Origin: Paraburkholderia sp. PREW-6R
GTDB lineage: Bacteria; Pseudomonadota; Gammaproteobacteria; Burkholderiales; Burkholderiaceae
Length of the DNA stretch: 64,000 nucleotides
Assembly: GCF_039621805.1 (NCBI RefSeq)
Contig: NZ_CP155074.1
Location: 62,001-126,000 of the forward strand
Direction: 5' to 3'
Shown here: positions 35,001 to 43,893 of the stretch, piece after piece
Position numbering within the stretch: position 1 is the stretch's first letter
Layout of the letters: every line of letters starts with the position of its first letter
Program-made: the position numbers and the translations under genes
The notes under the pieces: model-generated
The model's input: the letters and a program-made list of their open reading frames with translations, nothing else
What the model was told of the DNA's origin: nothing
The model's database searches: none

Positions 35001-36981
35001 GCGCCGCGTGATCGAGACGGTGGCGGACCGCGACCGTTTGTGGGAACTCAGTGAAGATCTGCTGGTGGTAGCCGACATAGACGGGCGGTTGCAGCGGGTC
35101 AGTCCATCATGGTCGAACGCGCTTGGCCACAACTCGCAATGGCTGATGCAGCGCTCCTATGACGACCTCGTTCATCCGGATGACATCGCGACCGTCAGGC
35201 TGCATCTGGCCGAACTGCGCCGAACCGGTTTGCCGGTGCGCTTCGAGAACCGCTTCAAGCGGATCGACGGCACATGGCGCTGGGTCGCGTGGACCCTTGC
35301 GCTCGATCCGGACACCGATCGCATCCACGGCGTGGGCCGCGACGTCACCGCCGACAAGGAAACCACCGAGGCCCTGCGGCATGCCGAAGAAGCACTGCGC
35401 ATGGCGCAGAAGATGGAAGCGATCGGCAAGCTCACGGGCGGCGTTGCGCACGACTTCAACAATCTGCTGCAGGTGATTGGCGGCAATCTGCAACTGCTCG
35501 CCAAAGACGTGGCGGGGGCGGAAAAAGCGGAGCAGCGCGTGCGCAACGCACTCGCCGGTGTCGCGCGCGGCGCGAATCTCGCGTCGCAATTGCTGGCGTT
35601 CGGGCGGCGTCAACCGCTCGCGCCCAAGGTCGTCAATCTCGGCCGCTTCATACGCGGCCTCGACGACATGCTGCGGCGCGCGCTGGGCGACGGCGTCGAA
35701 GTCGAAACGATCGTATCGGGCGGCTTGTGGAATACGCTCGTCGACCCGTTCCAGGTCGAGAACGCACTGCTCAACCTGGCAATCAATGCGCGCGACGCAA
35801 TGAGCGGTCATGGCAGGCTCACCATCGAGGCCGGCAATGCGGCGCTCGACGACGCTTACGCCAAGCGCAACGCGGACGTCACACCGGGTCAGTATGTCAT
35901 GCTGGCCGTGACGGACACCGGCACCGGCATGTCGGCGGAAGTCCGGGAGCGGGTGTTCGAACCTTTCTTTACGACGAAGCCCGAGGGCCAGGGGACGGGC
36001 CTCGGGTTGAGCATGGTCTACGGCTTCGTCAAGCAATCCGGCGGTCACGTAAAGGTCTACAGCGAGGAAGGTCACGGCACGACAATCCGCATCTATCTGC
36101 CGCGTGAGCGGCAGGAAGAAGATCTCGAAACGAACGTCGATCCCGGGCCGGCCAAAGGCGGCACGGAAACCATTCTGGCCGTCGAGGACGACGAAGAAGT
36201 GCGCACGACCGTGGTCGAACTGCTGGCCGACCTCGGCTATCGCGTGTTGAAGGCGAAAGACGCGCAGAGTGCGTTGGCGATCATCGAGAGCGGTGTGCCG
36301 ATCGACCTGCTGTTCACCGACGTCGTCATGCCCGGCCCGCTGCGCAGCACCGAGCTGGCACGCAAGGCGCGTGAGCGTCTGCCGTCCATCGCCGTGCTGT
36401 TCACGTCGGGCTATACGGATAACGCCATCGTGCACGCCGGGCGGCTCGACGAAGGCATCGAACTGCTCAGCAAGCCCTATACGCACGAAGCGTTGGCCCG
36501 CAAGGTGCGCTACGTGTTGCAGACGCAGAATCCGCAAGCGGAGCAGATCGCGTCGCTCGAACCGCATCAGCTTGAAATCGAGCCGCCCGCTACGTCATCG
36601 AGCGGCGACACGTTCGCCAATACGTCCTCGCGCATTCTTCTGGTGGAAGACGACGAGCTGATACGCGAGAGCACCGCCGAGCTGCTGCGCACTTTCGACT
36701 TCGACATCTTGGAGGCCGAAGGCGAGCATGACGCGAGGCGCCTGCTCAGCGAACACGCGATCAGCGTGATGTTGACCGACGTGGGGCTTGCAGGCAAATC
36801 GGGCGTGGATCTGGCAATGGAAGTGTGCGCGTCGCGGCCGGATCTGCGCGTGATCTTTCTGACCGGCTACGATCTTGTGCTGACGCCGGAGCAACGCAAG
36901 GTGTTGCCGCATGCGATGCTGCTGCGCAAGCCTTACGATCCGCTCGATCTGATCGACGCGCTGAAGACGCCGCTCGGCTGA
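32074..36981 (+). CDS. Hybrid sensor histidine kinase with two kinase cores and three receiver domains
   Basis: A 1635-residue cytosolic protein with no membrane helix. Domains in order (approximate residues): PAS-like 30-170, GAF 185-345, HisKA with SHEFRTP His368, HATPase 465-600 ([24 protein letters not shown]), REC1 648-760 with Asp698, GAF 782-955, PAS 987-1105, a second HisKA with VAHDFNN His1126, HATPase 1220-1345 ([19 protein letters not shown]), REC2 1368-1485 with Asp1416 and REC3 1521-1635 with Asp1569. All phosphorylation residues are present. No DNA-binding output domain or dedicated partner regulator is adjacent. The family senses unknown signals (light, redox or stress). REC2 lacks a normal spacer after DVVMPG. 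Confidence 0.92.
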   Translation: MKEPDSLMSEASPIDQGTPSFLAGGGELGALIRAYDWNSTPLGPPDSWPQGLKIAIRIMLTSRQPIWIGWGDELIYFYNDPYKSIIGGKHPVALGQPTRVVWREIWTDIEPLLDEAMSGAEGTFVEQKLLIMERNGFPEETYYTFSYSPIPGDNGEPGGIICANSDDTARVVGERQLALLKELAAASPDGRDWRAACELSARALRSNPQDLPFALLYAADPGSDTLKLVGTSGIERGHPAAPETMSANDSPVWPFADAFSIQEPQIVRCLTQRFGTALPRGPWQLAPEQAAIVPVSAGSDTAQAVLMIAGLSPYRLFDEAYRSFLNLAAGQIGATIGYAQAYEEERRRAEALAEIDRAKTTFFSNISHEFRTPLTLMLGPLEELLAKPQSQHGAAEAGSAGDRTLIEITHRNGLRLLKLVNALLDFSRIEAGRIPLQTQPTDIAAFTAELASLFESAMEAAGLRLEVDVPPEPVIAQIDREMWEKVVMNLLSNAYKFTFFGTIRVAVRVLERDRIEVSVTDSGIGIAEAEIPRLFERFHRVAGAPGRSVEGSGIGLALVQELVKLHGGTVAVESTLGEGARFAVTLPRGAALPLIASNAVHASMSKHARDYVDAALRWSPENEIVAELTEVAPPGGDATPGGKAATPARLLVVDDNADLREYMSRILRSAGHDVRLATDGQVALEAARAEPPDLVLSDVMMPRLDGFGLLRALRNDPALRDTPVLMLSARAGEEARVDGIEQGADDYLTKPFSARELLARVAGNLQLARLRRETEMKLREESRTLEILNRVGTTVAAELDLSRAVQIVTDAATELTGAAFGSFFYNVFDEDHGSYMLDALSGVTKEAFEQFPMPRNTALFAPTFGGEGIVRADDITQDPRYGLNTPHRGMPEGHLTVRSYLAAPVQSRNGEVVGGLFFGHPEPGIFTERAERIVAGIAAQAAIAIDNARLYQAAQSEIAQRTKAQQALHDLNETLERRVIETVADRDRLWELSEDLLVVADIDGRLQRVSPSWSNALGHNSQWLMQRSYDDLVHPDDIATVRLHLAELRRTGLPVRFENRFKRIDGTWRWVAWTLALDPDTDRIHGVGRDVTADKETTEALRHAEEALRMAQKMEAIGKLTGGVAHDFNNLLQVIGGNLQLLAKDVAGAEKAEQRVRNALAGVARGANLASQLLAFGRRQPLAPKVVNLGRFIRGLDDMLRRALGDGVEVETIVSGGLWNTLVDPFQVENALLNLAINARDAMSGHGRLTIEAGNAALDDAYAKRNADVTPGQYVMLAVTDTGTGMSAEVRERVFEPFFTTKPEGQGTGLGLSMVYGFVKQSGGHVKVYSEEGHGTTIRIYLPRERQEEDLETNVDPGPAKGGTETILAVEDDEEVRTTVVELLADLGYRVLKAKDAQSALAIIESGVPIDLLFTDVVMPGPLRSTELARKARERLPSIAVLFTSGYTDNAIVHAGRLDEGIELLSKPYTHEALARKVRYVLQTQNPQAEQIASLEPHQLEIEPPATSSSGDTFANTSSRILLVEDDELIRESTAELLRTFDFDILEAEGEHDARRLLSEHAISVMLTDVGLAGKSGVDLAMEVCASRPDLRVIFLTGYDLVLTPEQRKVLPHAMLLRKPYDPLDLIDALKTPLG

Positions 36982-37136
36982 TCGATCGGTCATCGGGTCG
37001 GCGAGCCGGCGCCTCGGCCGGGGTCAAAATCAGGTCATAGCCCCGATGCGAGGCCGCCAGCGCAACACTGACGGCTCGCGCTAGAATCTTTGCAGATCGG
37101 ATAGCCCTATCCTGCCGTTTCTTCCGGATTCCGCCA

Positions 37137-37826
37137 ATGACCACAGCCGCCAATCAGGTCGACGCCGCACTCGTGACGCGGCGCGCGATCCGCGCGTTTC
37201 TGCCCACACCGGTTCCGCGCACTGAAATCGAAGCGATACTCGAAGCAGCCAGCCGCGCGCCGTCGGGCACCAACACGCAGCCGTGGCGGGTCTATGTGGT
37301 CACCGGTGACTCGCTCGCGCGCCTTTCGCAAGCCCTCGTTGCGGCCTACGATCACCCGCAGCGCGACGCGTTGTACCAGCAGGAGTATCCGTACTACCCG
37401 GAACGTTGGGTGTCGCCTTACATCGACCGTCGCCGCAAGATCGGCTGGGATCTGTACGGGTTGCTCGGCATCGAAAAGGGCGACAAGGCGCGCATGCACG
37501 AGCAGCATGCGCAGAACTACCGCTTTTTCGGCGCGCCCGTGGGTCTGTTCTTCACGATCGACCGCACGCTCGAACTGGGCAGCTGGCTCGACTACGGCAT
37601 GTTTTTGCAGGCAATCATGACGGCGGCGCGCGGGCGGGGTCTCGACACATGCCCGCAGGTGGCGTTCACGCAGTTTCATCGCGTGATTGCGCAGCATCTG
37701 GACTTCTCCGCCGATGAACGACTGGTGTGCGGGATGTCGCTCGGTTTCGCCGACACCCAGGCCGTTGTCAATACGTTGCGCACCGAGCGCGAACCGGTCC
37801 AGGCATTCACCCGGTTTTTTGACTGA
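37137..37826 (+). CDS. Nitroreductase family flavoprotein
   Basis: A 229-residue FMN-dependent nitroreductase. The FMN phosphate grip RRAIRAFLPT (residues 14-23) and the SRAPSGTNTQPWRVYV block (starting at 38) are classic. It uses NAD(P)H to reduce nitroaromatics, quinones or related compounds. A HiPIP gene follows 58 bases downstream on the same strand. The two need not be linked in function, though both carry electrons. Confidence 0.9.
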   Translation: MTTAANQVDAALVTRRAIRAFLPTPVPRTEIEAILEAASRAPSGTNTQPWRVYVVTGDSLARLSQALVAAYDHPQRDALYQQEYPYYPERWVSPYIDRRRKIGWDLYGLLGIEKGDKARMHEQHAQNYRFFGAPVGLFFTIDRTLELGSWLDYGMFLQAIMTAARGRGLDTCPQVAFTQFHRVIAQHLDFSADERLVCGMSLGFADTQAVVNTLRTEREPVQAFTRFFD

Positions 37827-37884
37827 ACCGGCTACGCCTCGTCTGTTGCGACGGGCGAGTGTCCTCTCTTCCAATCCGACCACA

Positions 37885-38193
37885 ATGACAACATTTCGCC
37901 GCCATTATCTGCTGATGAGCGTGGGCGTGGGCTCATCGCTCGTACTGTCCCGCGTCGCATGTGCGGAAACCAACTCACTCAATGAAGCCGACCCCAAAGC
38001 GCAGGCGGTGGGTTACAAGGAAGACGCGGCCAGGGTGGACAAGGCAAAATTCCCGGGGTATTCAGCCGGCCAAACCTGCGCCAACTGCTCGCTGTTTCAG
38101 GGGAAGGCCACCGATGCCTACGGCGGTTGCACCCTGTTCGGCGACAAGCAGGTCGCCGCGCGCGGCTGGTGCAACTCGTACTCCAATATGTAA
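37885..38193 (+). CDS. High-potential iron-sulfur protein (HiPIP)
   Basis: A 102-residue exported [4Fe-4S] high-potential protein. The Arg-Arg start (RRHYLLMSVGVGSS) and signal of about 27 residues point to Tat export, as usual for HiPIPs. The four cluster cysteines are C65, C68, C82 and C96 (CANC, GGC, GWC), with the usual aromatic and Gly context. HiPIPs carry electrons in the periplasm to reaction centres, cytochrome oxidases or denitrification enzymes. No partner is nearby. ATG 37885 was chosen because the signal peptide begins there. Confidence 0.92.
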   Translation: MTTFRRHYLLMSVGVGSSLVLSRVACAETNSLNEADPKAQAVGYKEDAARVDKAKFPGYSAGQTCANCSLFQGKATDAYGGCTLFGDKQVAARGWCNSYSNM

Positions 38194-38239
38194 GCCTTTT
38201 GCAGCTCGCATTTTCCGCCAGCACGCGAGTCGGAGCGGG

Positions 38240-38590
38240 TTACATCGGCGCCTTGAGCACCAGTTCGTGTGAACGGCCGATCCACAGCGCCGCGTCACGA
38301 TGGTCGCGCAGTGCGTCGCCGGTATTCGGGTGCACGAAGATATCGAGCGCGCCGTGATTGAGCGTTAGCCAACCGATGAGTTCGCCGAACTGGGCGGGCT
38401 CGAAGGCGAGCTGATACGACCACTTGGGATGTGGGCCGACCGGCTTTTCGTGAAACCGGCCCAGTTGCAGCCTGCCGTTCCAGTGCGAGTCGATCTGTTC
38501 GCGGAAAGCCCAGGCGGCATCCCGGCTGTCTGCGTCGAAATAGATATGGGCGTGCCAGCTCTCGATGGCGGAGGTGTCGCGGAGGGTCAT
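38240..38590 (-). CDS. DOPA 4,5-dioxygenase family protein
   Basis: A 116-residue protein of the DOPA 4,5-dioxygenase-like family. SWHAHIYFD near residue 12, FHEKPVGPHPKWSYQLAF and DIFVHPNTGDALRDH give the conserved histidines for a metal site. Fungal and plant relatives split catechol rings; the bacterial members are mostly uncharacterised. The start at 38590 is preferred on family length. An upstream ATG at 38629 would add 13 residues. Neither has a strong ribosome binding site. Confidence 0.8.
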   Translation of the reverse strand: MTLRDTSAIESWHAHIYFDADSRDAAWAFREQIDSHWNGRLQLGRFHEKPVGPHPKWSYQLAFEPAQFGELIGWLTLNHGALDIFVHPNTGDALRDHRDAALWIGRSHELVLKAPM

Positions 38591-39764
38591 GGGGTGTCGG
38601 TAGCGTAGCTGTCTTTTTACGACATTCATTCTGCTTCAATTTCCGCCGACGCGCGCGGCGTACGCGGCGTGTGAAACTCTTTGCCAAGCTGTCGAAATTT
38701 TTGCTCTGGCGCTAACTGCGCGTTTGGCTTTGTCTATGGCACGGCGCAACGGGACGGCAGCAGCTGCCTGTAGCCGCAACATCGTGAGAAGCGCGATTTG
38801 CGCAAAGCCGCAGCGTATGCAGCGCCGGCCGCCACTCAATTCTGATGGCGAAGCGCCGTGTTCTGCGCGCGACGCCGCGGACGGCTAGTAAGAATTGTCG
38901 TGAATTGTCGCGTTAGAAGCGCGTTTTTACCACGCCGCTTTGGTGCTGACTTGTGATCCGCCCGCTGAATGCATTCAGTGAATACCTGGCGGAAGCGCGC
39001 GTCGGCATCACCTGATGCGTTGCGAGGGAACGAACGTCGCGTGCGGCCTGAGTTTTGAGCGTAGACCCGCCACGGCCTGTCGCGCTCCCGGCGTCACTGC
39101 ACAGTGCAGACTCGGCATTTTTGTTCGTTGGCATGCGCTTTGCTTTGTCTCATCAGCGGCATGCTGATCCGGGCGCATCCGACAGCTTGCGCACGAGACG
39201 CCGCGCCTCAGGGGCACGGCGCCATCTGGCAAAAAAACGAAAAATGCTGAACACGAAACCACACAGGGTTACGCACGGCGTAGAAGGCGAAGCGATCTCG
39301 CTCATCTTCTACCCCGACACAGGTTGCTTGCGCTTCGCCGACGCGCTCGGATCTTTTCACGAGCTCCGGCCACCGCATTCCTGGATCGCCATTTCGAGCG
39401 CTTCGCGCGGCGTGTGCCGCGGAACGCATGCGATGACGGACGTATTAACCACACTGCTGCGTGAGTTTTGCGCAAAGCGTGCCCGCTGGATGAGCGGCCC
39501 GCGGCGCCTGTCGGCGCCGGTGCCTGCAACCTTTGGCGGGCCCGTTCATACTCATGCTCATGCGTCCGACGACGCGCCGGTGCATGCGTCGCATCGGCTG
39601 CCTGCCGCTCCGTTTGGAGCGCGTTTGCAAGCCTAGCGGAAGCGTTGCGGCGCGATTCGGCAGTCGAAACAGACAGACGGGCGCTGGCCAGTGGATCGAT
39701 TCAGTTTTTTGCGGTGTCGTTCGTCCAGCATGCGAACGGCTTAGTGAACTTTGCGAGGTGGGCT
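38591..39764. other. Gene-poor 1.17 kb with two palindromes
   Basis: No gene is supported here. A + strand ORF (39055-39636, with a start at 39244 following a poly-A-like stretch) has no recognised family and no ribosome binding site. Two clean palindromes occur: CTGAATGCATTCAG (38965-38978) and CTGCAC-A-GTGCAG (39097-39109), either of which could be an operator. Confidence 0.6.
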
Positions 39765-40037
39765 ATGGAGATTATCGAGCTTGAACCCAGCGTCTCGGCG
39801 GACGGACGCGCGGTGATTTTCCAGCTTTCGACGCGCGGACGTGACCTCGAATGCGCGGTCACGCGTGAAGCGTTGGAGCAGCATTTCTGGCTGCAACGCG
39901 GCGCCGGCGAGGAGCGTGTGCTAAAAACATTTGCCGACGGTCGCAAACGGATCACAGCGGTTGCCGAAAGAAAAATGCTCGCACGGCCGGGTGAAAAAGT
40001 TTTGCTGACCATCAGCGATTTTGCGTCGCGCAAGTAA
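39765..40037 (+). CDS. DUF1488 domain-containing protein
   Basis: A 90-residue protein of the DUF1488 family: EPSVSADGRAVIFQL, CAVTREALEQHFW and the C-terminal KMLARPGEKVLLTISDF are recognisable. Function unknown; members are small soluble proteins common in Burkholderiaceae. GAGGTGG about 5 bases ahead of ATG 39765 supports the start; a longer ORF from 39468 has no family support. A hairpin terminator follows at 40115. Confidence 0.8.
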   Translation: MEIIELEPSVSADGRAVIFQLSTRGRDLECAVTREALEQHFWLQRGAGEERVLKTFADGRKRITAVAERKMLARPGEKVLLTISDFASRK

Positions 40038-40114
40038 TCTTCGAACCGTGTTCCGGTTCACGTTCCGCTGGCGCTCCGTGGCGCTCTTGTGCTCTCGCGC
40101 CAGATGTTTTCCGG

Positions 40115-40140
40115 GCGACGGTGATCATCACCGTCGCTTT
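40115..40140 (+). terminator. Hairpin terminator after DUF1488 gene
   Basis: GCGACGGTGA / TCACCGTCGC forms a perfect 10-bp stem (40115-40124, 40128-40137) with a 3-base loop and is followed by TTT. It lies 77 bases after the DUF1488 stop. The T run is short, so efficiency may be moderate. Confidence 0.7.
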
Positions 40141-40642
40141 CATATGTTCTGAGCGTGCGTGCTTAGCGCTTCTGACCCGCATTGTTCCTCCTCTGCTTCA
40201 CCACTCGTAGACGCTGAAAGCGAGGTGCGGCGCGCTTCTCCGGCGTGCTCGCATCCACGTCACGTCTGACGAATTCACGCGGCGACGTCGATTCATCGAA
40301 CTGACCTGCCAATTCCCTTCGCTTCGCAAGATTGCATGTGAATGCGCTCGCATACACTGTTTTCCATGGAGCGACAAATCACCGAGCCCCATCAGCGCGG
40401 TCTTCCCCCCGCGTTGGTTTTGAACCGTACCGTTGATGACAGTAGCTCGCGGCCGTCGAGCGCGACAGTGCAGTGAAGCAGTAGAAGTTAGAAGCAGTGC
40501 AAAGAAAAGCGCGCGCAGTCGACACATCCAAACGCGCCATTCAGCAGGGGTGGTATCAACGCAGTTGAAGACAAGGACCGGTGGTTAGCAGTGGAGGTAG
40601 CAGTAGGAGTAGCAGTAGCAGTACAGGGAGCGATCATTTCTG

Positions 40643-40754
40643 GCAGTAGCGTTTCAGTAGTAGCGTTTCAGCAGTAGCGTTTCAGCAGTAGCGTTTCGGC
40701 AGTAGCGTTTTGGCGGTAGGTTTTTGGCAGTAGCGATTTGGCAGCAGGTTTTTG
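40643..40754. repeat. 14-bp tandem repeat, eight units
   Basis: Eight consecutive 14-base units follow the pattern GCAGTAGCGTTTCA, drifting to GCAGTAGCGATTTG and GCAGCAGGTTTTTG toward the right. Units 1, 3 and 4 (from 40643, 40671 and 40685) differ by at most one base. The array is C-poor on the plus strand. An AGTAGC-rich stretch (40588-40626) lies just before it. It is not multiple-of-three, so it is unlikely to encode a protein repeat. Confidence 0.95.
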
Positions 40755-40910
40755 CAGTAGCAGTTCAGTCACGACACGTTGTGCAGTCAGTGCCAGCAAT
40801 ATCCAGTGGAAGTCGATGTTGTAGTTGCAGTCGTTGTTGAAGTGGAAGTTTTAATTGCGAGAGCTTTGTTCGTTTTGGTGGGTATAGGTCGGCACGCATC
40901 CACGCGCGAG

Positions 40911-40964
40911 CTGACTGTTCCATCCTGTCAGACCCTGTTCCCTCGCGGGAGCAGGGTTTTTTTT
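40911..40964 (+). ncRNA. Candidate small RNA 3' end (hairpin plus orphan terminator)
   Basis: A small stem CTGAC / GTCAG (40911-40915, 40927-40931) is followed directly by the intrinsic terminator at 40933-40964. No coding gene ends nearby on this strand; the last one ends 0.9 kb back and has its own terminator. A strong terminator without an upstream gene is the usual trace of a Hfq-type small RNA. The 5' end is not visible; it may lie in or after the 14-bp array. Confidence 0.45.
40933..40964 (+). terminator. Strong intrinsic terminator without upstream gene
   Basis: CCCTGTTCCC and GGGAGCAGGG (40933-40942, 40947-40956) form a 10-bp stem with one G-T pair and a TCGC loop, followed by eight T. 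This is a textbook rho-independent terminator. The nearest upstream + gene ends at 40037 and already has a terminator. Confidence 0.9.
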
Positions 40965-41211
40965 CGCCGATGTGTTTCGCGCCGCTTGTATTTCGAGGTA
41001 TCGGACCGATATGCCCGGGTCGCGTCAGCGACGATAGCGGCGCGCACGTGCGGAAATAAAGCCTGCGTTTCCAACAGGTTTTTTCTGCAGGCCGTAAGAT
41101 GCTGTTCATCCGCACGACATCAGCCTGTCTTGAAGTCGTGTTGGTTTGTTTAAGGCTGTCTTAATTGTGGCTTGCCAGTATGGCTGTACAGACTCAATGG
41201 AGATCTGTCAG

Positions 41212-41240
41212 GCCGCCGGCGTCAGGCGGCATTAGCCGCC
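41212..41240 (+). promoter_or_regulatory. Leader with two mutually exclusive hairpins
   Basis: Three matching blocks occur in order: GCCGCC (41212-41217), GGCGGC (41225-41230) and GCCGCC (41235-41240). The middle block can pair with either neighbour, so only one hairpin can form at a time. This lies about 90 bases before the start of the gene at 41330. It may be chance in GC-rich DNA. Confidence 0.35.
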
Positions 41241-41329
41241 GCGCACGACCGTAGATTTTGCGTGAAACTTTGCGTGAAACGTGCGAACCGGTAGCGGAGC
41301 CTAGAGTAAGCGAAGGAGGTTGAAACGTT

Positions 41330-41803
41330 ATGTCCAGTAAATCGCGAGTCCGCAAGCACACCCCTACCGCCATGTCGCCGCTGCTGCGTGCGCTGACGTT
41401 CAGTCGCACCGCGCATGAGCCGATCACGTCGGCAATGCTTTTGCAGTGCTATGCCGCTCTTGATGCACTTCGTCACGGCCACGGCTCGCGCGATCTGCAC
41501 ATGACACTGAGCCGGCATCTGTTGGTCTCGCAGGAATTGGCGCGGCTTGGGCTCGGCGAAGAATGGCTAGCCGACATCGAAAGCGCCCACGCCGCGATGG
41601 TCGAACTCGACGCGCGCGAGCATGACCACACTGAATGGCGACTCGATGACAGCGAATACGCCCGTCTGCGGACGGCACTCGGGATTCTCGATGCGCAACT
41701 GTCCGCCGCGTCGTTAAGCGAGATCGCGAGCGCGGAGGCGAGAATGATCGAAGGTCTGATGCGTTCCGCGAAGGTGCGGGCGATCGCAGATGCCGCAGTG
41801 TGA
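41330..41803 (+). CDS. Hypothetical protein, helix-rich
   Basis: A 157-residue soluble protein with no motif I recognise. It is predicted mostly helical, with Leu/Ala-rich stretches (SAMLLQCYAALDALRHGHG; DSEYARLRTALGILDAQLS) and an acidic middle. Homologues in Burkholderia are listed only as hypothetical, as far as I recall. A very strong AAGGAGG at 41313-41319, 10 bases before the ATG, shows that it is translated. The structured leader described separately may control it. No operon partner. Confidence 0.7.
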   Translation: MSSKSRVRKHTPTAMSPLLRALTFSRTAHEPITSAMLLQCYAALDALRHGHGSRDLHMTLSRHLLVSQELARLGLGEEWLADIESAHAAMVELDAREHDHTEWRLDDSEYARLRTALGILDAQLSAASLSEIASAEARMIEGLMRSAKVRAIADAAV

Positions 41804-42054
41804 GGCGCGCGGGCCGACACACGATCGCGCAATGAAGCGCGACGAACGAAACAGCGTCCCGATAAATCGCACCCCGGAAAGCTGGACAACGGTCCAACGT
41901 CCGGGGTGTTTGTTTGAATGACGCGGTTCTTCGCGATTACGGTTCACGCTGTCGATCGAACTGTGCATCGAACGCCGCAGAACGGAACGCGTGGAAAGTT
42001 TGCAGCGCCGCTGGTATCGAATGCGCCGGCGCATCACGAATCGCGCACACAGCG

Positions 42055-42222
42055 TTATGCGTCAGCCGGATCCTCTTGCGTTCCCTCCGCCGAACCGTTC
42101 ACGCCGAGCTGTTGCCGCGCCTTTTCCCAATACTCTTCCGAACGTCCGTCAGGACTTCCATCTTTCTCCCAAAGATAGAATGCGAGTGTTCGAATCTGCT
42201 CCTCGGTAACGGGCACGTCCAT
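42055..42222 (-). CDS. DUF2934 domain-containing small protein
   Basis: A 55-residue protein with VTEEQIRTLAFYLWEKDGSPDGRSEEYWEKARQQL, split here as the DUF2934 core: an alpha-helical segment followed by the Gly-Arg-x-x-x-x-Trp block. These small proteins of unknown role are frequent in Rhizobiales and Burkholderiales. A GGAG site precedes ATG 42222; the longer ORF to 42453 has no family support. Confidence 0.8.
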   Translation of the reverse strand: MDVPVTEEQIRTLAFYLWEKDGSPDGRSEEYWEKARQQLGVNGSAEGTQEDPADA

Positions 42223-42526
42223 TTTCACTCTCCAGCAGTTAATGGTTTTGAGGATTGAGCACGTATCAGAAAAAGGCCGCAATGATCGCCAAGCTGAAGG
42301 ACTGCTGGCTTTAATGCACGCGCTCTTGTAATCGCCGATTACGCAAGCGCTGTTCCCGCAAATCCGCAATGAATAATTGCCAAATGCAGTGGGTCGAATT
42401 GCACACCTGGACCGGCTCTGGGCATGGGGTCTGCTGATGTTTGAGCGCCACATCTTGACCGTGTTGCTCTCTGTGGCGCGGGTGTTTTTCCTCTACCCAA
42501 CACAACGCTTTCCAGGAGTTTTTCAA

Positions 42527-42790
42527 ATGAAGGGTTATGCAATTTTTTGCGCGCTCGGCGCCACGGCCGTTTTTTCTTGCAGCGCATTTGCTCAAGACAA
42601 TTCGCCAAGTGCGACCAAAGGTCTAAACGCGGGCGACAACGTTCAATCGGCACCCACGCACAAGTCTACTCACACCCGAAAGATGAAAGCGCCGAAGGCT
42701 GGAACGGCTGGCGCATCCGCGCAGCCGGGCGGCACCACGACGCCGGGTGGACCGAACGCGCCGGTTAGCGCGAGCGGTTCCGGCAGCTGA
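42527..42790 (+). CDS. Small secreted/periplasmic hypothetical protein
   Basis: An 87-residue protein with a clear Sec signal (MKGYAIFCALGATAVFSCSAFA, 1-22, cleaved before QDNSP). The mature part is low-complexity: Ser/Thr/Lys-rich, then Ala/Gly/Pro-rich. CAGGAG at 42513-42518 supports the start. Similar small exported Gly/Pro-rich proteins are common in Burkholderia; no function is known. Confidence 0.7.
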   Translation: MKGYAIFCALGATAVFSCSAFAQDNSPSATKGLNAGDNVQSAPTHKSTHTRKMKAPKAGTAGASAQPGGTTTPGGPNAPVSASGSGS

Positions 42791-43366
42791 CGCTTCAAAC
42801 CGACGCCCGGCGACGCAGCGGTCTTTGAGACTGCTGTCGGGTATAGCCTTGTCAACCTCTTCGTGAACGCCTCAGTGGCCGGGCGCCTCGCTTTTCAACG
42901 CCGCGCCGGCCTATCGCATGCGTGAACGGCCCGTCAGCGCCGTCATGCCCCTCCCCAACATCACCGATGTGCCTGCATGCCGCCGTTGGTGTCGCCTGAG
43001 CGTCGGTGCGTCGATCAGCGTGACATTACGTGTGTCGCAGTCGCCCGCTTTTTAAGCCAGTATCTGAAAGCGCCGAAACGCTGGCTGGCGACAGACGTCC
43101 ATTTCACGCCATGCTTGAACGCATCTCAAGCGTGCTTTAAAGCCGCTTGAGCACGTCGTATCCGAGATGCAGCAGCTGATGTCATCTTGATCGACGAACG
43201 TCCGGAAGGACCGCCTGGTGTCGCCAGCCATCCGTTACGTGCCGTTTGCGGGAGCCTTTCACAGTTGTTAGACTGATTTCCTACAGGCATGCGCGCGTGC
43301 ATGGGCAGCCGTTCGCAGCGTCGGCACGCCGGGCGGTCATGTCTATGGCGAGATTTCGGAGACCTC
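42791..43366. other. Intergenic 576 bp with one nested inverted repeat
   Basis: No gene is supported. The notable element is the nested palindrome at 43125-43151: CTCAAGCG, T, GCTTTAAAGC, CGCTTGAG. The rest carries nothing that I recognise; the promoter for the DGPF/sigma-factor genes should lie near its right end. Confidence 0.6.
43125..43151. repeat. Nested inverted repeat
   Basis: CTCAAGCG (43125-43132) pairs with CGCTTGAG (43144-43151), and the GCTTTAAAGC between them (43134-43143) is itself a perfect palindrome. With one bulged T the whole folds as a 13-bp hairpin. It could be an operator or a transcript end. Confidence 0.6.
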
Positions 43367-43720
43367 ATGGCTTACATGCTGCTCATCGTCGAACCTACGA
43401 ATCAGCGCACCGAGCGCGGTGAGGCCGCGGGGCGCGATGTCTACGACCAGATGTTGCGCTTCGCCGCGGATCTCAGGGAGCGCGGCAAACTCGTCGCGGC
43501 TGAGTCTCTGAGTTCCACGGACGACGCCGTGCGCGTCGAGGTGCGTAGCGGTCAGCCCAAATTGCTCGATGGCCCATTCGCCGAAGCGAAGGAAATGGTC
43601 GGCGGCTTTTTCCTGCTGAACTGCGATACGCGCGAGGAGGCGGTGGCGATTGCGCAGGCGTGTCCGGCGGCGTCCTGGTGCACCATCGAAGTCCGCAAAC
43701 TCGGCCCCTGCTTTACCTGA
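43367..43720 (+). CDS. DGPF/YCII-related protein, first copy
   Basis: A 117-residue YCII-related (PF03795) protein. The DGPF motif that names the family is at residues 68-71 (LLDGPFAEAKE). The fold is a ferredoxin-like dimer; the function is unknown but members are regularly encoded beside ECF42 sigma factors. It starts at ATG 43367 with GGAGA 5 bases upstream. A second DGPF protein and the sigma factor follow on the same strand, so they probably form one transcript. Confidence 0.88.
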   Translation: MAYMLLIVEPTNQRTERGEAAGRDVYDQMLRFAADLRERGKLVAAESLSSTDDAVRVEVRSGQPKLLDGPFAEAKEMVGGFFLLNCDTREEAVAIAQACPAASWCTIEVRKLGPCFT

Positions 43721-43893
43721 TCATTGGCTATGAGATTGCGCTCAGGCGTGGCCGTGAACATCGCAAGGGTTTTCCCTGCGCTTTCGTTTATTCACCTCAG
43801 GTGTGTCGATCCGGCGGCGCGTTGTTCGTCGTGTGAATGAGATGCCGGCAAGATGCGCGGCTCTTCACTTCACAACGACAGGAGGTATGCGCG

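Larger units (their letters stand above)
40141..41329. other. Non-coding 1.19 kb: repeat array, orphan terminator, structured leader
   Basis: No protein gene is supported between the terminator at 40115-40140 and the hypothetical gene at 41330. The stretch holds an AGTAGC-rich tract (40588-40626), a 14-bp repeat array (40643-40754), a candidate small RNA ending at 40964, and alternative hairpins in the leader of the next gene (41212-41240). Each is given separately. Confidence 0.7.

Noticed and set aside
39055..39636. 193-residue ORF in the gene-poor stretch
   Set aside because: No ribosome binding site, mixed low-complexity composition and no recognised family.
40643..40754. 14-bp array as a CRISPR array
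   Set aside because: Units are contiguous and have no spacers; no cas genes in the window.
40779..41153. 124-residue ORF overlapping the orphan terminator
   Set aside because: It runs through a strong terminator hairpin and begins in a Val-rich repeat-derived stretch; chance ORF.
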